Part shown: piece by piece, positions 50,823-60,705 of the stretch
How the letters are laid out: the number at the start of each line of letters is the position of its first letter
Numbering within the stretch: position 1 is the stretch's first letter
Source of the DNA: Pseudomonadota bacterium
GTDB taxonomy: Bacteria; Pseudomonadota; Gammaproteobacteria; Burkholderiales; Rhodocyclaceae
Direction of reading: 5' to 3'
NCBI GenBank assembly: GCA_018240785.1
Contig: JAFEFC010000016.1
Location: 121,699 to 185,698, forward strand
Length of the DNA: 64,000 nt
Translations under genes and position numbers: made by a program
Notes under the pieces: generated by a model
Databases searched by the model: none
Told to the model about the DNA's origin: nothing
What the model saw: only the letters and a program-made list of their open reading frames with translations

Positions 50823-52178
50823 TCAGTGCGCGCCGGCGCCCAGTGCATCGAGCAGCTTCTGATGCACGCCGCCGAACCCGCCGTTGCTCATCACCAGGAT
50901 GTGGTCCCCCGGCTGAGCCCTCGCCACCACGTCGGCAACCAGCGCGTCGAGCGACTCATAGGCCTGCGCACGGTCGCCCAGCGGCGACAGCACCGCCGCC
51001 GCATCCCAGCCCAGCCCGCCGGCGTAACAGAACACCACATCGGCCTGCGCCAGGCTGCCGGGCAATTGCGCCTTCATCACGCCCAGCTTCATCGTGTTGG
51101 AGCGCGGCTCAAGCACGGCCAGGATGCGTCCTGAGCTTTCGCGGCGACGCAGGCCGTCGATGGTGAGCGAGATCGCGGTGGGGTGGTGGGCGAAGTCGTC
51201 ATAGACGGTGACGCCACGCACCGTACCACGCACTTCCAGGCGTCGCTTGATGCCCTGGAAGCGCGCCAGGCTGGTGATGGCCTGCACCGGCGCGACGCCC
51301 ACATGGCGCGCCGCCGCGATCGCCGCCAGCGCGTTCTCGCGGTTGTGGCTGCCCGCCAGCGGCATCGCCGCACGACCGAGTTCGGCGCCGCCCAGGCTGA
51401 AGACGGCCTCGACGTCGGATGCGCCAACGCCCGCAGACCACGCCGCATCGTCGTTGAACCACTCCAGTTCCGACCAGCAACCGCGCGCCATCACTCGCTT
51501 CAGGCTCTCCTCGCGGGCATTGGCGATGATGCGCCCGGAGCCCGGAATGGTTCGCACGAGATGATGAAACTGAGTCTCGATCGACGCGAGATCGGCAAAG
51601 ATGTCTGCATGATCGAACTCGAGGTTGTTCAGGATGGCGGTGCGCGGCCGGTAATGCACGAACTTCGAGCGCTTGTCGCAGAACGCAGTGTCGTACTCGT
51701 CCGCCTCGATGACGAAGAAAGGCGAATCGGTCAGTCGCGCCGACACGCCGAAGTTCTGCGGCACGCCACCCACCAGGAAGCCCGGATTCAGCCCTGCATC
51801 TTCCAGCATCCACGCCAGCAGCGAGGTCGTCGTCGTCTTGCCGTGCGTGCCGGCCACCGCCAGCACCCAGCGCCCGGCGAGCACGTGCTCGGCCAGCCAC
51901 TGCGGGCCCGAAACATAGGGCAGGCCGCGATCGAGGATGGCCTCGAGCAGCGGGTTGCCGCGCGACACCGCATTGCCGACCACGAACACGTCGGGTGCCA
52001 GGTCGATCTGCGAGGCGTCGTAGCCTTCGCTCAGCGCGATGCCCTGCTCCTCGAGCTGGGTGCTCATCGGCGGATAGACGTTGGCATCGCAGCCGGTGAC
52101 CTTGTGGCCCGCCGCGCGGGCAAGCAACGCAACACCGCCCATGAATGTGCCGCAGATGCCGAGAATGTGGATATGCAT
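50823..52178 (-). CDS. mpl: UDP-MurNAc:L-Ala-gamma-D-Glu-meso-Dap ligase (murein peptide recycling)
   Basis: A 451-aa Mpl that reattaches recycled murein tripeptide to UDP-MurNAc. MHIHILGICGTFMGGVALLARAAGH is the family's N-terminus, so I start at ATG 52178; an upstream ATG would add 9 residues. The P-loop [17 protein letters not shown] and the C-terminal DDFAHHPTAI motif are present. It complements the de novo pathway encoded in the dcw cluster. Confidence 0.96.
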   Translation of the reverse strand: MHIHILGICGTFMGGVALLARAAGHKVTGCDANVYPPMSTQLEEQGIALSEGYDASQIDLAPDVFVVGNAVSRGNPLLEAILDRGLPYVSGPQWLAEHVLAGRWVLAVAGTHGKTTTTSLLAWMLEDAGLNPGFLVGGVPQNFGVSARLTDSPFFVIEADEYDTAFCDKRSKFVHYRPRTAILNNLEFDHADIFADLASIETQFHHLVRTIPGSGRIIANAREESLKRVMARGCWSELEWFNDDAAWSAGVGASDVEAVFSLGGAELGRAAMPLAGSHNRENALAAIAAARHVGVAPVQAITSLARFQGIKRRLEVRGTVRGVTVYDDFAHHPTAISLTIDGLRRRESSGRILAVLEPRSNTMKLGVMKAQLPGSLAQADVVFCYAGGLGWDAAAVLSPLGDRAQAYESLDALVADVVARAQPGDHILVMSNGGFGGVHQKLLDALGAGAH

Positions 52179-52352
52179 GAAGGTTGTGCTCCGCGAGGCC
52201 GTCATCCGATTGCAACCGGCCCGTGTAAAATGGGCCGCATTCTAACCGACGGCGACCGGGCGCCCGCCTGTCCGCGACGTCTGCTCCGCGGAAGAATCGG
52301 TCCGGCCTGCCAACGGTCCCCGTTCCTGCCGCCTCCATTCGAGCCAGCTTCC

Positions 52353-52973
52353 ATGTCCTCCCATGCCCACGCCACACGAAGCGGTAACCTGCGGCGCGAG
52401 ATCGCCGCGCTCGCGGCACGCATGATGGCCGAAGACGGAATCAGCGACTTCGGCTTCGCCAAACGCAAGGCGGCACGCCAGTTGGGCGCGGTGGACGCCG
52501 AAGTGCTGCCCAACAACGCGGAAATCGAAGCCGAACTGCGCGCCTGGCAGGCGCTCTACCAGGACGAGGAGCAGCCGCAGCGAGTGCGCGAGATGCGCAC
52601 TGCAGCGGTCGAGATCATGCGTCTGCTGGAGGATTTTCGCCCCTACCTGACCGGCGGCGCGCTGGACGGCACGGCCGGCCGCTATTCCGAACTGGAGATC
52701 GAGCTTTACCCGGAGAGCGCCAAGGAAGTCGAGATCTTCTTCCTCAACCAGGACGTCGCCTACGAGCACCGCGAACCGCGTCGCCCGGCGCCCGACGCGC
52801 CGGAGGCCATCCTCAGCTTCGACTGGGAAGACATCCCGGTGCGCCTGTCGATCTACCCGGCGAGCGCCGAGCGCCGGGGGCGGCGCGGACAGGACCGCGC
52901 ACGCCGGGCCCAGGTGGAGGCACTGCTGCAGCTTGCGCCCGAGGGCGATCAACCGTCCGAGGTGCGCGAATGA
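52353..52973 (+). CDS. Conserved protein of unknown function
   Basis: A 206-aa soluble protein. The N-terminal half is helical (LRREIAALAARMMAEDGISDFGFAKRKAARQLG). The C-terminal half alternates strands and acidic segments (YSELEIELYPESAKEVEIFFLNQDVAYEHRE, then FDWEDIPVRLSIYP), somewhat like a nucleotidyltransferase fold but without its GS-x10-DxD signature. It ends in a basic helix. It overlaps the TlpA-like gene by 4 bases and is divergent from mpl. Homologues may carry a wrong Mur-ligase label taken from the neighbouring gene; nothing in the sequence supports that. Confidence 0.8.
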   Translation: MSSHAHATRSGNLRREIAALAARMMAEDGISDFGFAKRKAARQLGAVDAEVLPNNAEIEAELRAWQALYQDEEQPQRVREMRTAAVEIMRLLEDFRPYLTGGALDGTAGRYSELEIELYPESAKEVEIFFLNQDVAYEHREPRRPAPDAPEAILSFDWEDIPVRLSIYPASAERRGRRGQDRARRAQVEALLQLAPEGDQPSEVRE

Positions 52974-53518
52974 CCCGAAGTGCCCGCATCGCGCTCGTCG
53001 CCGCGGTGGCGGCCATCGCCGCCGCGGCCGGCTTCTTCGTCAACCGTCAGATGGCGCCGGCGAACGCCCCGTCCCAGGTCGTCAGCCAGGAAACCGTGGA
53101 CGCCCTCTTCGCGCTGCGCCTGCCCGACACCGACGGCAAGGAACAAGCCCTCGCGCAATGGCGTGGCAAGGTGGTGGTGGTCAACTTCTGGGCGACATGG
53201 TGCCCGCCCTGCCGCAAGGAAATTCCCGACTTCTCCGCCGCCAGCCGCGCGCTCGCCGAGCAGCCGGTCCAGTTCGTCGGCCTCAGCATTGACGATGCCG
53301 ACAAGGTGCGGGCTTTCGACCAGGAACTCGACATCCCCTACCCGCTGCTGATCGCCTCGCCACAGGTGCTGAGCCTGGCAGCCGGTTTCGGCAACCAGGC
53401 CCAGGCGCTGCCCTTCACCGTGATCTTCGACCGCGAAGGAAAGGTCCGCCACGTCAAGCTGGGCACCTTGAAACGCGACGATCTCGAAGGCAGAATCCGC
53501 GCACTGCTGGGCTCCTGA
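52970..53518 (+). CDS. TlpA/ResA-like thiol:disulfide reductase
   Basis: A 182-aa periplasmic thioredoxin-fold protein. An uncleaved or cleavable N-terminal helix (residues 6-24) precedes the domain with the active site WCPPC (Cys78, Cys81) in VVVVNFWATWCPPCRKEIP. The cis-proline loop is ALPFTVIFDREG. Such proteins reduce or shuffle disulfides in the periplasm, often for cytochrome c maturation. The substrate cannot be told from context; it is translationally coupled to the preceding unknown gene. Confidence 0.9.
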   Translation: MTRSARIALVAAVAAIAAAAGFFVNRQMAPANAPSQVVSQETVDALFALRLPDTDGKEQALAQWRGKVVVVNFWATWCPPCRKEIPDFSAASRALAEQPVQFVGLSIDDADKVRAFDQELDIPYPLLIASPQVLSLAAGFGNQAQALPFTVIFDREGKVRHVKLGTLKRDDLEGRIRALLGS

Positions 53519-53853
53519 GGCAGCCTCGGGGCAAGCGCGAGCGTAGACAAATTGTCGGGAATTGCGGCAAACTTGACCGCATGATGCGTTCAAATCGCTG
53601 CCAGCAGCTCGAAATTGACCACGCTTCCAGCCGTCTGACGACGGCCCGCGCGGCAGCTGCGCCGCCCTTTCCAGCGGCAGCCGGCAGCCGTGATGTTCCT
53701 GAATGCTCCACCCGCGAGCCCGCCACCCCGGCGCGGCCCAGCGGTGCCCCACCCGTATCGGCATTCCATCCTGCGCACTCGCAGGCATAGACAACCATTC
53801 ACATCCCGGGCAACGACACCCGCAAGCGTCGTGCGCCCGGCACGGAGAACAGC
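53519..53853 (+). other. 335-bp gap before accB
   Basis: Short open frames exist here on both strands, but none has a ribosome site plus protein-like composition. In related bacteria aroQ often sits immediately before accB; no AroQ-like sequence is present. The accBC promoter must lie here, but I cannot place it. Confidence 0.5.
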
Positions 53854-54318
<465 letters not shown>

Positions 54319-54325
54319 TCGCGCC

Positions 54326-55684
54326 ATGTTCGAGAAGATCCTCATCGCCAACCGCGGGGAAATCGCCCTGCGCATCCTGCGCGCGTGCCGCGAGCTGGGC
54401 ATCAAGACCGTCGCGGTGCATTCGGAGGCCGACACCGAGGCCAAGTATGTGCGCCTCGCCGACGAGTCGGTCTGCATCGGCCCCGCACCGTCGGGCGCGA
54501 GCTACCTCAACGTACCGGCGATCATCTCCGCCGCCGAAGTCACCGACGCCGAGGCGATCCACCCCGGCTATGGCTTTCTGTCCGAAAACGCCGACTTCGC
54601 CGAACGCGTCGAGCAATCCGGCTTCGTCTTCATCGGGCCGCGTGCCGAAACGATTCGCCTGATGGGCGACAAGGTGTCGGCCAAGGACGCGATGAAGGCG
54701 GCCGGCGTGCCCTGCGTGCCCGGTTCGGACGGTGCGCTGCCCGACGACCCCAAGGAGATCGTGCGCATCGCGCGCGCCATCGGCTATCCGGTGATCATCA
54801 AGGCGGCCGGCGGCGGCGGCGGCCGCGGCATGCGCGTGGTGCACACCGAAGCCGCGCTGCTCAACGCGGTGACCACCACCAAGGCCGAAGCCCAGGCGGC
54901 GTTCAGCAACCCGACCGTGTACATGGAGAAGTTCCTCGAGAACCCCCGCCACGTCGAGATCCAGGTCCTGGCCGACCAGCACGGCAACGCCGTCTATCTG
55001 GGCGAGCGCGACTGCTCCATGCAGCGCCGCCACCAGAAGGTGATCGAGGAAGCGCCCGCGCCGGGCATCGAGCGCAAAGTCATTGCCAAGATCGGCGAGC
55101 GCTGCGCCGAAGCCTGCCGCACCATCGGCTACCGCGGTGCAGGGACTTTCGAGTTCCTGTTCGAGAACGGTGAGTTCTACTTCATCGAGATGAACACCCG
55201 CGTGCAGGTAGAGCACCCGGTGACCGAAATGATCACCGGCGTCGACATCGTGCAGGCCCAGATCCGCATCGCCGATGGCGAGAAGCTCTGGTTCCGCCAG
55301 CGCAACGTGGAGTTTCGCGGCCATGCCATCGAGTGCCGCATCAATGCCGAGGATCCGTTCAAGTTCACGCCCTCGCCCGGCCGCATCACCAACTGGCACA
55401 CGCCCGGCGGCCCTGGCGTGCGGGTCGATTCACACGTGTACAACGGCTACATGGTTCCGCCGCACTACGATTCGATGATCGGCAAGGTCATCGCCTACGG
55501 CGACACTCGCGACCAGGCCATCCGCCGCATGCGCATCGCGCTGTCCGAGATGATGGTCGAGGGCATCAAGACGAACATTCCGCTGCACCAGACCTTGATG
55601 CTCGACCCCGGCTTCAACGAGGGCGGCACCAGCATCCACTACCTGGAACACAAGCTGGCCAACCGCAACGAAGTCAAGGCCTGA
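54326..55684 (+). CDS. accC: Biotin carboxylase subunit of acetyl-CoA carboxylase
   Basis: A 452-aa AccC of the ATP-grasp superfamily that carboxylates the biotin on AccB. Motifs are [19 protein letters not shown], the glycine-rich [14 protein letters not shown] and the catalytic loop [18 protein letters not shown]. Length and ends match the family. It is followed 10 bases on by prmA, the usual accB-accC-prmA order. Confidence 0.98.
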   Translation: MFEKILIANRGEIALRILRACRELGIKTVAVHSEADTEAKYVRLADESVCIGPAPSGASYLNVPAIISAAEVTDAEAIHPGYGFLSENADFAERVEQSGFVFIGPRAETIRLMGDKVSAKDAMKAAGVPCVPGSDGALPDDPKEIVRIARAIGYPVIIKAAGGGGGRGMRVVHTEAALLNAVTTTKAEAQAAFSNPTVYMEKFLENPRHVEIQVLADQHGNAVYLGERDCSMQRRHQKVIEEAPAPGIERKVIAKIGERCAEACRTIGYRGAGTFEFLFENGEFYFIEMNTRVQVEHPVTEMITGVDIVQAQIRIADGEKLWFRQRNVEFRGHAIECRINAEDPFKFTPSPGRITNWHTPGGPGVRVDSHVYNGYMVPPHYDSMIGKVIAYGDTRDQAIRRMRIALSEMMVEGIKTNIPLHQTLMLDPGFNEGGTSIHYLEHKLANRNEVKA

Positions 55685-55694
55685 GCCCGCTGCC

Positions 55695-56594
55695 ATGTCA
55701 ACGTGGATCTCCGTGACGCTGCAGGCCGACGCCGCCAGGGCGGAAGCGCTGTCGGATGCGCTGATGGACATCGGTGCGCTCTCGGTGTCCATCGAGGATG
55801 CAGACGCCGGCACCGAGGCCGAGAAACCGCAGTTCGGCGAGCCGGGCCACCTGCCGACCTCGCTGTGGGACCACAGCCGCGTCATCGCGCTGTTCGATGG
55901 CAACACAGCCAGCGACGAGCTGGCGGCCATGCTCGCCGAAGCCTCGGGCGCCGCCGGCCTGCCCGCCGTTCCGCCGTTCACCACCGAAGAGATCGCCGAG
56001 CAGAACTGGGTGCAGCTCACGCAGAGCCAGTTCGACCCCATCCGCATCACCGACCGGCTGTGGATCGTGCCCTCCTGGCATCAGGCGCCGGACCCGCAGG
56101 CGATCAACATCGAGCTCGACCCGGGCATGGCCTTCGGCACCGGCTCGCACCCCACCACCCGGCTGTGCCTCGAGTGGCTGTGCGATGCGGTCACGCCGGG
56201 CTGCAGCGTGCTCGATTACGGCTGCGGCTCGGGCATCCTCGGCATCGCCGCGGGGCTGCTCGGCGCCGGCGACGTGATGGGCATCGACATCGACGAGAAG
56301 GCCGTCGAAGCCGCGCGCGACAACGCCGCACGCAATGGCGTGACGATGCGCTTGCAGCATTCCGGCGTTCCGGTGGGCGACACCTTCGACCTGGTGGTAG
56401 CCAACATCCTGACGAATCCGCTGTGCGTCCTTGCGCCGGCCATCGCTGCGCGCGTCGCCCCCGGCGGACGCGTGGCACTCTCCGGCGTACTCGCGACGCA
56501 GTCGCAGCAGGTCATCGACGCCTGGGCGCCTTATCTGGCGCTCGAGGTCGGCGCCACGCTGGACGGGTGGGTGCGGCTGGAGGGCCGGCGCTGA
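55695..56594 (+). CDS. prmA: Ribosomal protein L11 methyltransferase
   Basis: A 299-aa PrmA. The N-terminal substrate domain (WISVTLQADAARAEALSDALMDIGALSVS) is followed by the SAM-dependent methyltransferase domain with motif I VLDYGCGSGILGIAA and motif IV VVANILTNPL. It trimethylates L11 lysines and the N-terminus. It is in the accBC operon. Confidence 0.97.
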   Translation: MSTWISVTLQADAARAEALSDALMDIGALSVSIEDADAGTEAEKPQFGEPGHLPTSLWDHSRVIALFDGNTASDELAAMLAEASGAAGLPAVPPFTTEEIAEQNWVQLTQSQFDPIRITDRLWIVPSWHQAPDPQAINIELDPGMAFGTGSHPTTRLCLEWLCDAVTPGCSVLDYGCGSGILGIAAGLLGAGDVMGIDIDEKAVEAARDNAARNGVTMRLQHSGVPVGDTFDLVVANILTNPLCVLAPAIAARVAPGGRVALSGVLATQSQQVIDAWAPYLALEVGATLDGWVRLEGRR

Positions 56595-56604
56595 GCATCC
56601 AGCC

Positions 56605-57831
56605 ATGATGCTGACACGCTGCCCCGCCTGCCAGACGGTGTTCCGGCTGCACCCGGAGCAGATCCGCGCGCGCAACGGCGAGGTGCGCTGCGGTCATTGC
56701 TTCAACCCGTTCAACGCGCTGCAGCACCGCATCTCGACGACCGATGAAGCGGGGCCGGCCGCACGCGGCCGCGAACAAGCCGCCGCAGCCACACACGGCG
56801 AACCGACTCCGGTCGCCGCCGCGCATGCGCCCGGCGCCGGCCGCAATGCCGAAGAGCTCGATTTCGAGTTGCCCGAGTTTCCGCCGTTCAACGATGACCG
56901 CGCCGCCCCGGCGCCTCCCGGCCAAGCGGAGCGGGCATACCCGACGACGGACTATCCGGCAGCACCAGACTGGGGCGACAGGACAGTTGAGCGGCCGCAG
57001 GCATTCGATGCGGCCGAATCCGGCGCCGCCTCATCCCTGCCCGATGTCATCCGCAGCGGCCGCCGCAACCCCTCGCCGACCGAAACCTTTGCTGCCGCGC
57101 CGGGGCACACAGCCCCTGAACTGGATGAACGGGCGGACGCTGCGGCGGCGCGTGTGACACCAAAGCCGGAACCGAAGCGCGAGCTGGAGCCGGAGGCAGA
57201 GCAAGGGCACGACCAGGGGCACGACCAGGCGCGAGCTTCGGTCTCGCCTGCCGATGCCGACGAAGAAGCGGAGACAACTGCAACCCCGCAAGCCCGCCAC
57301 ATCGACCTCGAGCACCTCGACGCCACCTACGGGCGCCCACCCAGCAAACGCAGTGCCGTGGCGCGCACACTGACGGGCATGGCCGCCGGGCTGCTGGCTG
57401 GAACCCTTGCCGCCCAGGCCACCTACCTGTTCCGGACCGAAATCGGCCGCAGCCTGCCGGGCACCCGCCCGCTGCTCGAGGCCGGCTGCGCGGCCCTCGG
57501 CTGCGACGTGCCGCTGCCGAAGGACGTCGCGATGATCGCCATCGAAACCTCCGATCTGCAATCCGACCCCGCGCGCACCGGCCGCTACACCCTGTTCACC
57601 ACCGTCAAGAACCGGGCGGACTACCCGCAAGCCTGGCCGCATCTGGAACTGACGCTGACCGACGGCACCGACACGCCGGTGGTGCGTCGCGTGTTCGCGC
57701 CGGCAGACTGGATGCCCGCCGACGCACCAAAGGCCAGCCTGCCCGCGCGCACCACCGTCCCGGTGCGGCTGCCCTTCCGCCTGGAAGGCGCATCGCCCAC
57801 CGGGTATCGCGTGTACGTCTTCTACCCCTGA
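56605..57831 (+). CDS. MJ0042-type zinc-ribbon protein with DUF3426 domain
   Basis: A 408-aa protein. Residues 1-40 form a zinc ribbon with two CxxC pairs (RCPACQTVF and RCGHCFNPF). Residues 45-240 are low-complexity, Ala/Pro/Glu-rich and probably disordered, with a short HDQGHDQ repeat. One transmembrane helix (about residues 257-278) precedes a C-terminal DUF3426 periplasmic domain. This architecture is common downstream of prmA in betaproteobacteria; the function is unknown. ATG 56605 precedes the zinc ribbon directly. Confidence 0.88.
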   Translation: MMLTRCPACQTVFRLHPEQIRARNGEVRCGHCFNPFNALQHRISTTDEAGPAARGREQAAAATHGEPTPVAAAHAPGAGRNAEELDFELPEFPPFNDDRAAPAPPGQAERAYPTTDYPAAPDWGDRTVERPQAFDAAESGAASSLPDVIRSGRRNPSPTETFAAAPGHTAPELDERADAAAARVTPKPEPKRELEPEAEQGHDQGHDQARASVSPADADEEAETTATPQARHIDLEHLDATYGRPPSKRSAVARTLTGMAAGLLAGTLAAQATYLFRTEIGRSLPGTRPLLEAGCAALGCDVPLPKDVAMIAIETSDLQSDPARTGRYTLFTTVKNRADYPQAWPHLELTLTDGTDTPVVRRVFAPADWMPADAPKASLPARTTVPVRLPFRLEGASPTGYRVYVFYP

Positions 57832-57853
57832 ACGCCGGGGCGCGAGTCAGCCA

Positions 57854-58327
57854 TCAGCGCGCGACCCGGGTCTCGCCCGCGTCACGCAGGATGCGCACAC
57901 GCTCGCCGACGCGGAAGTTCTCGCCTTCGTCGGCCTGCACCACGGCGAGATACTGCCCGTCGTCCATGCGCACCGTGACTTCCACCCCGACCTTGCGCGT
58001 CGTGCCCTCCTCGACCGCGGCGCCGGTCATGCCGCCGACCACGGCACCGAGCACCGCGCCCACGGCGGAACCCTTGCCGCTGCCGATGGTGCTGCCGGCG
58101 ATGCCGCCGACCGCGGCGCCGGTCACAGTGCCGATCGGCGTCTTCGTGCCTTCCAGATTGACGCCGCGCACGCCGGCCACCGTGCCGAACTGCACCACCA
58201 TCGTGCGGCGTGCGTCGGCACGCGCATAGTCGCGCCCCCCCATCCCTGCAGCACAGCCACCCAGCATCAGCGCGGCCACCAGCGCGCCAAGCACGGCACG
58301 CGTCGTCATCGTCTGTCCGTTCACCAT
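57854..58327 (-). CDS. Glycine-zipper outer-membrane lipoprotein (SlyB/Pcp-like)
   Basis: A 157-aa lipoprotein with lipobox LMLGGC (Cys about residue 25). A glycine-zipper two-helix region follows (TVTGAAVGGIAGSTIGSGKGSAVG and the next GAVVGGMTGAA), then a C-terminal strand-rich domain (VTVRMDDGQYLAVVQ). SlyB-type proteins stabilise the outer membrane under stress. ATG 58327 has a GGGGAG ribosome site and overlaps the kinase stop. Confidence 0.85.
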   Translation of the reverse strand: MVNGQTMTTRAVLGALVAALMLGGCAAGMGGRDYARADARRTMVVQFGTVAGVRGVNLEGTKTPIGTVTGAAVGGIAGSTIGSGKGSAVGAVLGAVVGGMTGAAVEEGTTRKVGVEVTVRMDDGQYLAVVQADEGENFRVGERVRILRDAGETRVAR

Positions 58328-59256
58328 GGATTCTCCCCAAACGCCGCCAGGTGACGCGCGGCGATGTCGTCGCGCGTCGGGCGGTGGTTCTGCCCACCGC
58401 GGTGGGCAATCTTGATCGCGCCCATCACTGCCGCCAGGCGCCCGCTCTGCAGCCAGTCCCAGCCGTTCGCCAGGCCATACAGCAACCCGGCGCGATACGC
58501 GTCCCCGCAGCCGGTAGGGTCGAGGATCTCGTCGGGCTTCACCGCCGGAATCTCCACGCACGCGCCCTTGGCGTGGATGCGCGAGCCTTCCGCGCCCAGG
58601 GTCACGATGAGCGCATCCACCTCGGCGGCCAGCTCGGCTTCGGAGAGGCCGGTCTTCTCGCTCATCAGGCGCATCTCGTAGTCATTGACCGTGCACCAGG
58701 TGGCCAGTTTCAGGCAATGCCGCAGCTCGTCCCCACTGAGGATCGGCAGCCCCTGGCCCGGATCGAAGATGAAGGGCAGGCCCGCATCGGCAAAGCCCTG
58801 CACATGGCGCAGCATGCCGTCGCGACCGTCGGGTGCGACGATGCCCAGCTTCGCGCCTGCCGCGTCACGCACGTCGTTGAGGTGCGAATGGAACATCGCC
58901 CCCGGGTGGAAGGCGGTGATCTGGTTGTCGTCGAGGTCGGTGGTGATGAAAGCCTGCGCGGTGAAGGTACCACGCACCTCGCGCACGTGGTCCTGGCGCA
59001 GGCCGAGGTGGTCCAGCCGGCGCCGGTAAGGGTCGGAATCCTCGCCCACCGTCGCCATGATCAGCGGATCGGCGCCCAGCAGCTTCAGGTTGTAGGCGAT
59101 GTTGCCGGCGCAGCCGCCGAACTCGCGGCGCAGGTCCGGCACCAGGAAGGACACGTTCAGGATGTGGATCTGCTCGGGCAGGATGTGATTCCTGAAGCGG
59201 TCGTTGAACACCATGATCGAGTCATAGGCCATGGAGCCGCAGACGAGGATGGACAT
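58321..59256 (-). CDS. PfkB-family carbohydrate/nucleoside kinase
   Basis: A 311-aa PfkB/ribokinase-fold kinase. The N-terminal GGCAGNIAYNLKLLGA motif and the C-terminal ATP/anion-hole motif DPTGCGDAYRAGLLYGL with the catalytic aspartate are present. The closest flavour is adenosine-kinase-like proteins of betaproteobacteria; the substrate is not certain. It overlaps the lipoprotein gene by 7 bases, so the two are probably co-transcribed. Confidence 0.88.
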   Translation of the reverse strand: MSILVCGSMAYDSIMVFNDRFRNHILPEQIHILNVSFLVPDLRREFGGCAGNIAYNLKLLGADPLIMATVGEDSDPYRRRLDHLGLRQDHVREVRGTFTAQAFITTDLDDNQITAFHPGAMFHSHLNDVRDAAGAKLGIVAPDGRDGMLRHVQGFADAGLPFIFDPGQGLPILSGDELRHCLKLATWCTVNDYEMRLMSEKTGLSEAELAAEVDALIVTLGAEGSRIHAKGACVEIPAVKPDEILDPTGCGDAYRAGLLYGLANGWDWLQSGRLAAVMGAIKIAHRGGQNHRPTRDDIAARHLAAFGENPW

Positions 59257-59336
59257 GTCGGGTCCCGTACGGAAGTGTCTGGAACCGCCATTATAGGCGG
59301 GTGCCGCCGCGCCACCCCTCGCTGCTCGCCCCCCCG

Positions 59337-59392
59337 GTAGGAGCGGGCTCGACCGCGATCCCAACCTCGCTCGCGGCCGTCGCCGCTCCCAC
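59337..59392 (+). repeat. REP-like palindrome, second copy
   Basis: The left arm GTAGGAGCGGGCTCGACCGC (from 59337) is identical to the right arm of the element at 11256. The right arm (59371-59392) is an imperfect complement ending CCGCTCCCAC, with a 12-base loop. It lies between the PfkB kinase start and the HIT gene stop. Confidence 0.75.
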
Positions 59393-59403
59393 AAGGGGGA
59401 AAA

Positions 59404-59820
59404 TCAGGCGCTCACCGCTGCCCTCAGCTTCGCCGCCATCTCCTCCAGCGCCTCGCGCGGCGGGTTCTTCACCGGCCACGCCAGCGCCATGCCGTCGCCT
59501 TCCCAGCGCGGCAGCACGTGGATGTGGAAGTGGAACACCGTCTGCGCGCCGGCTGGCTCGTTGGCCTGGAACAAGGTCACGCCCTGGCAGCCGGTCACCT
59601 GCTTGGCCGCTCGCGCCACGCGCGCCGCGGTGCGGAAGGCGGCGCCGGCAAGCTCGTCGTCCAGCGCATAGATGTTCTCGCGATGCGGCTTCACCAGCAC
59701 CAGCATGTGGCCCGGGTTCACCGACTGGATGTCCATGATCACCAGCGTGTGCTCGTCCTCGTGCACCTTCGACGACGGCAGCTCACCTTTCGCGATGCGG
59801 CAGAAAACGCAGTTGTCCAT
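59404..59820 (-). CDS. HIT family protein
   Basis: A 138-aa histidine-triad nucleotide-binding protein (Hint/Fhit-like hydrolase). It begins MDNCVFCRIAKGELPSSKV with a CxxC and ends its core with the triad HFHIHVLPR. ATG 59820 has GAGGGGAG upstream and suits the family; a longer frame adds 11 residues. Such proteins hydrolyse nucleoside phosphoramidates or dinucleotides; the exact substrate is unknown. Confidence 0.93.
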   Translation of the reverse strand: MDNCVFCRIAKGELPSSKVHEDEHTLVIMDIQSVNPGHMLVLVKPHRENIYALDDELAGAAFRTAARVARAAKQVTGCQGVTLFQANEPAGAQTVFHFHIHVLPRWEGDGMALAWPVKNPPREALEEMAAKLRAAVSA

Positions 59821-59932
59821 CTCGACTCCCCTCTTCGATGTCATGTCCGTCACCCGATCGTAACCAGCGCGTCACCGTGCCGCAACGCAGGGTTTCGAGA
59901 ATGGCCCCATCCTCACCAGACGGAAGCACGCC

Positions 59933-60700
59933 ATGCTCAAGCACACCCAGCCGGATCTTGCGACCACCAGGCGCAAGGGCCGCAACCTGCACGTGGGCCT
60001 CGCAAGCTGCGAAACGGAAATTCTCGAAGCCCAGAAGCTGCGTTATCGCGTCTTCGCCGACGAGATGGGCGCCCGCCTCGCCACCCGCACGCCCGGCGTC
60101 GATCGCGACATCTACGACCCCTACTGCGAGCACCTCATCGTGCGCGACGAGGACGCTGGCCGCATCGTCGGCACCTACCGCATCCTGTCGCCGGCGGCGG
60201 CGCGCAAGGTCGGCGGCTACTATTCCGAGAACGAATTCGATCTCACCCGCCTGCAGCACCTGCGCAGCCGCCTGGTCGAGATCGGGCGCTCGTGCATCGA
60301 CGCCGAATACCGCAGCGGTGCGGTGATCGCGCTGCTGTGGTCGGGCCTCGCGCGCTACATGCAGGAGAACGGCTACGACTATCTCGTCGGCTGCGCCTCG
60401 GTCAGCATGGCCGATGGCGGCCACGCCGCGGCCAGCCTGTACAATCGCCTGCGTGAAGACCATCTGGCGCCGCTGGAATACCGCGTCTTCCCGCGCTGCC
60501 CGCTGCCGCTCGAGGCCCTGCGCGGCGACCTGCCGGCGGAAGCGCCGCCGCTCATCAAGGGCTATCTGCGCGCGGGCGCCTGGATCTGCGGCGAGCCGGC
60601 GTGGGACCCCGACTTCAACACCGCCGACCTGCCCATCCTGATGCCGATGAACCAGGTCGACGACCGCTACGCCAGACACTTCATGGGACGCAAGGACTGA
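59933..60700 (+). CDS. OlsB-like ornithine N-acyltransferase (GNAT fold)
   Basis: A 255-aa acyltransferase of the hemolysin-like GNAT family. Motifs are EAQKLRYRVFADEMGA, DPYCEHLIVRD, VEIGRSCIDAEYRSG and CASVSMADGG. OlsB makes lyso-ornithine lipid from ornithine and a 3-hydroxyacyl-ACP. The immediately following acyltransferase (5 bases on) supports an ornithine-lipid pathway. The alternative is another aminolipid synthase. Confidence 0.85.
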   Translation: MLKHTQPDLATTRRKGRNLHVGLASCETEILEAQKLRYRVFADEMGARLATRTPGVDRDIYDPYCEHLIVRDEDAGRIVGTYRILSPAAARKVGGYYSENEFDLTRLQHLRSRLVEIGRSCIDAEYRSGAVIALLWSGLARYMQENGYDYLVGCASVSMADGGHAAASLYNRLREDHLAPLEYRVFPRCPLPLEALRGDLPAEAPPLIKGYLRAGAWICGEPAWDPDFNTADLPILMPMNQVDDRYARHFMGRKD

Positions 60701-60705
60701 AACCG

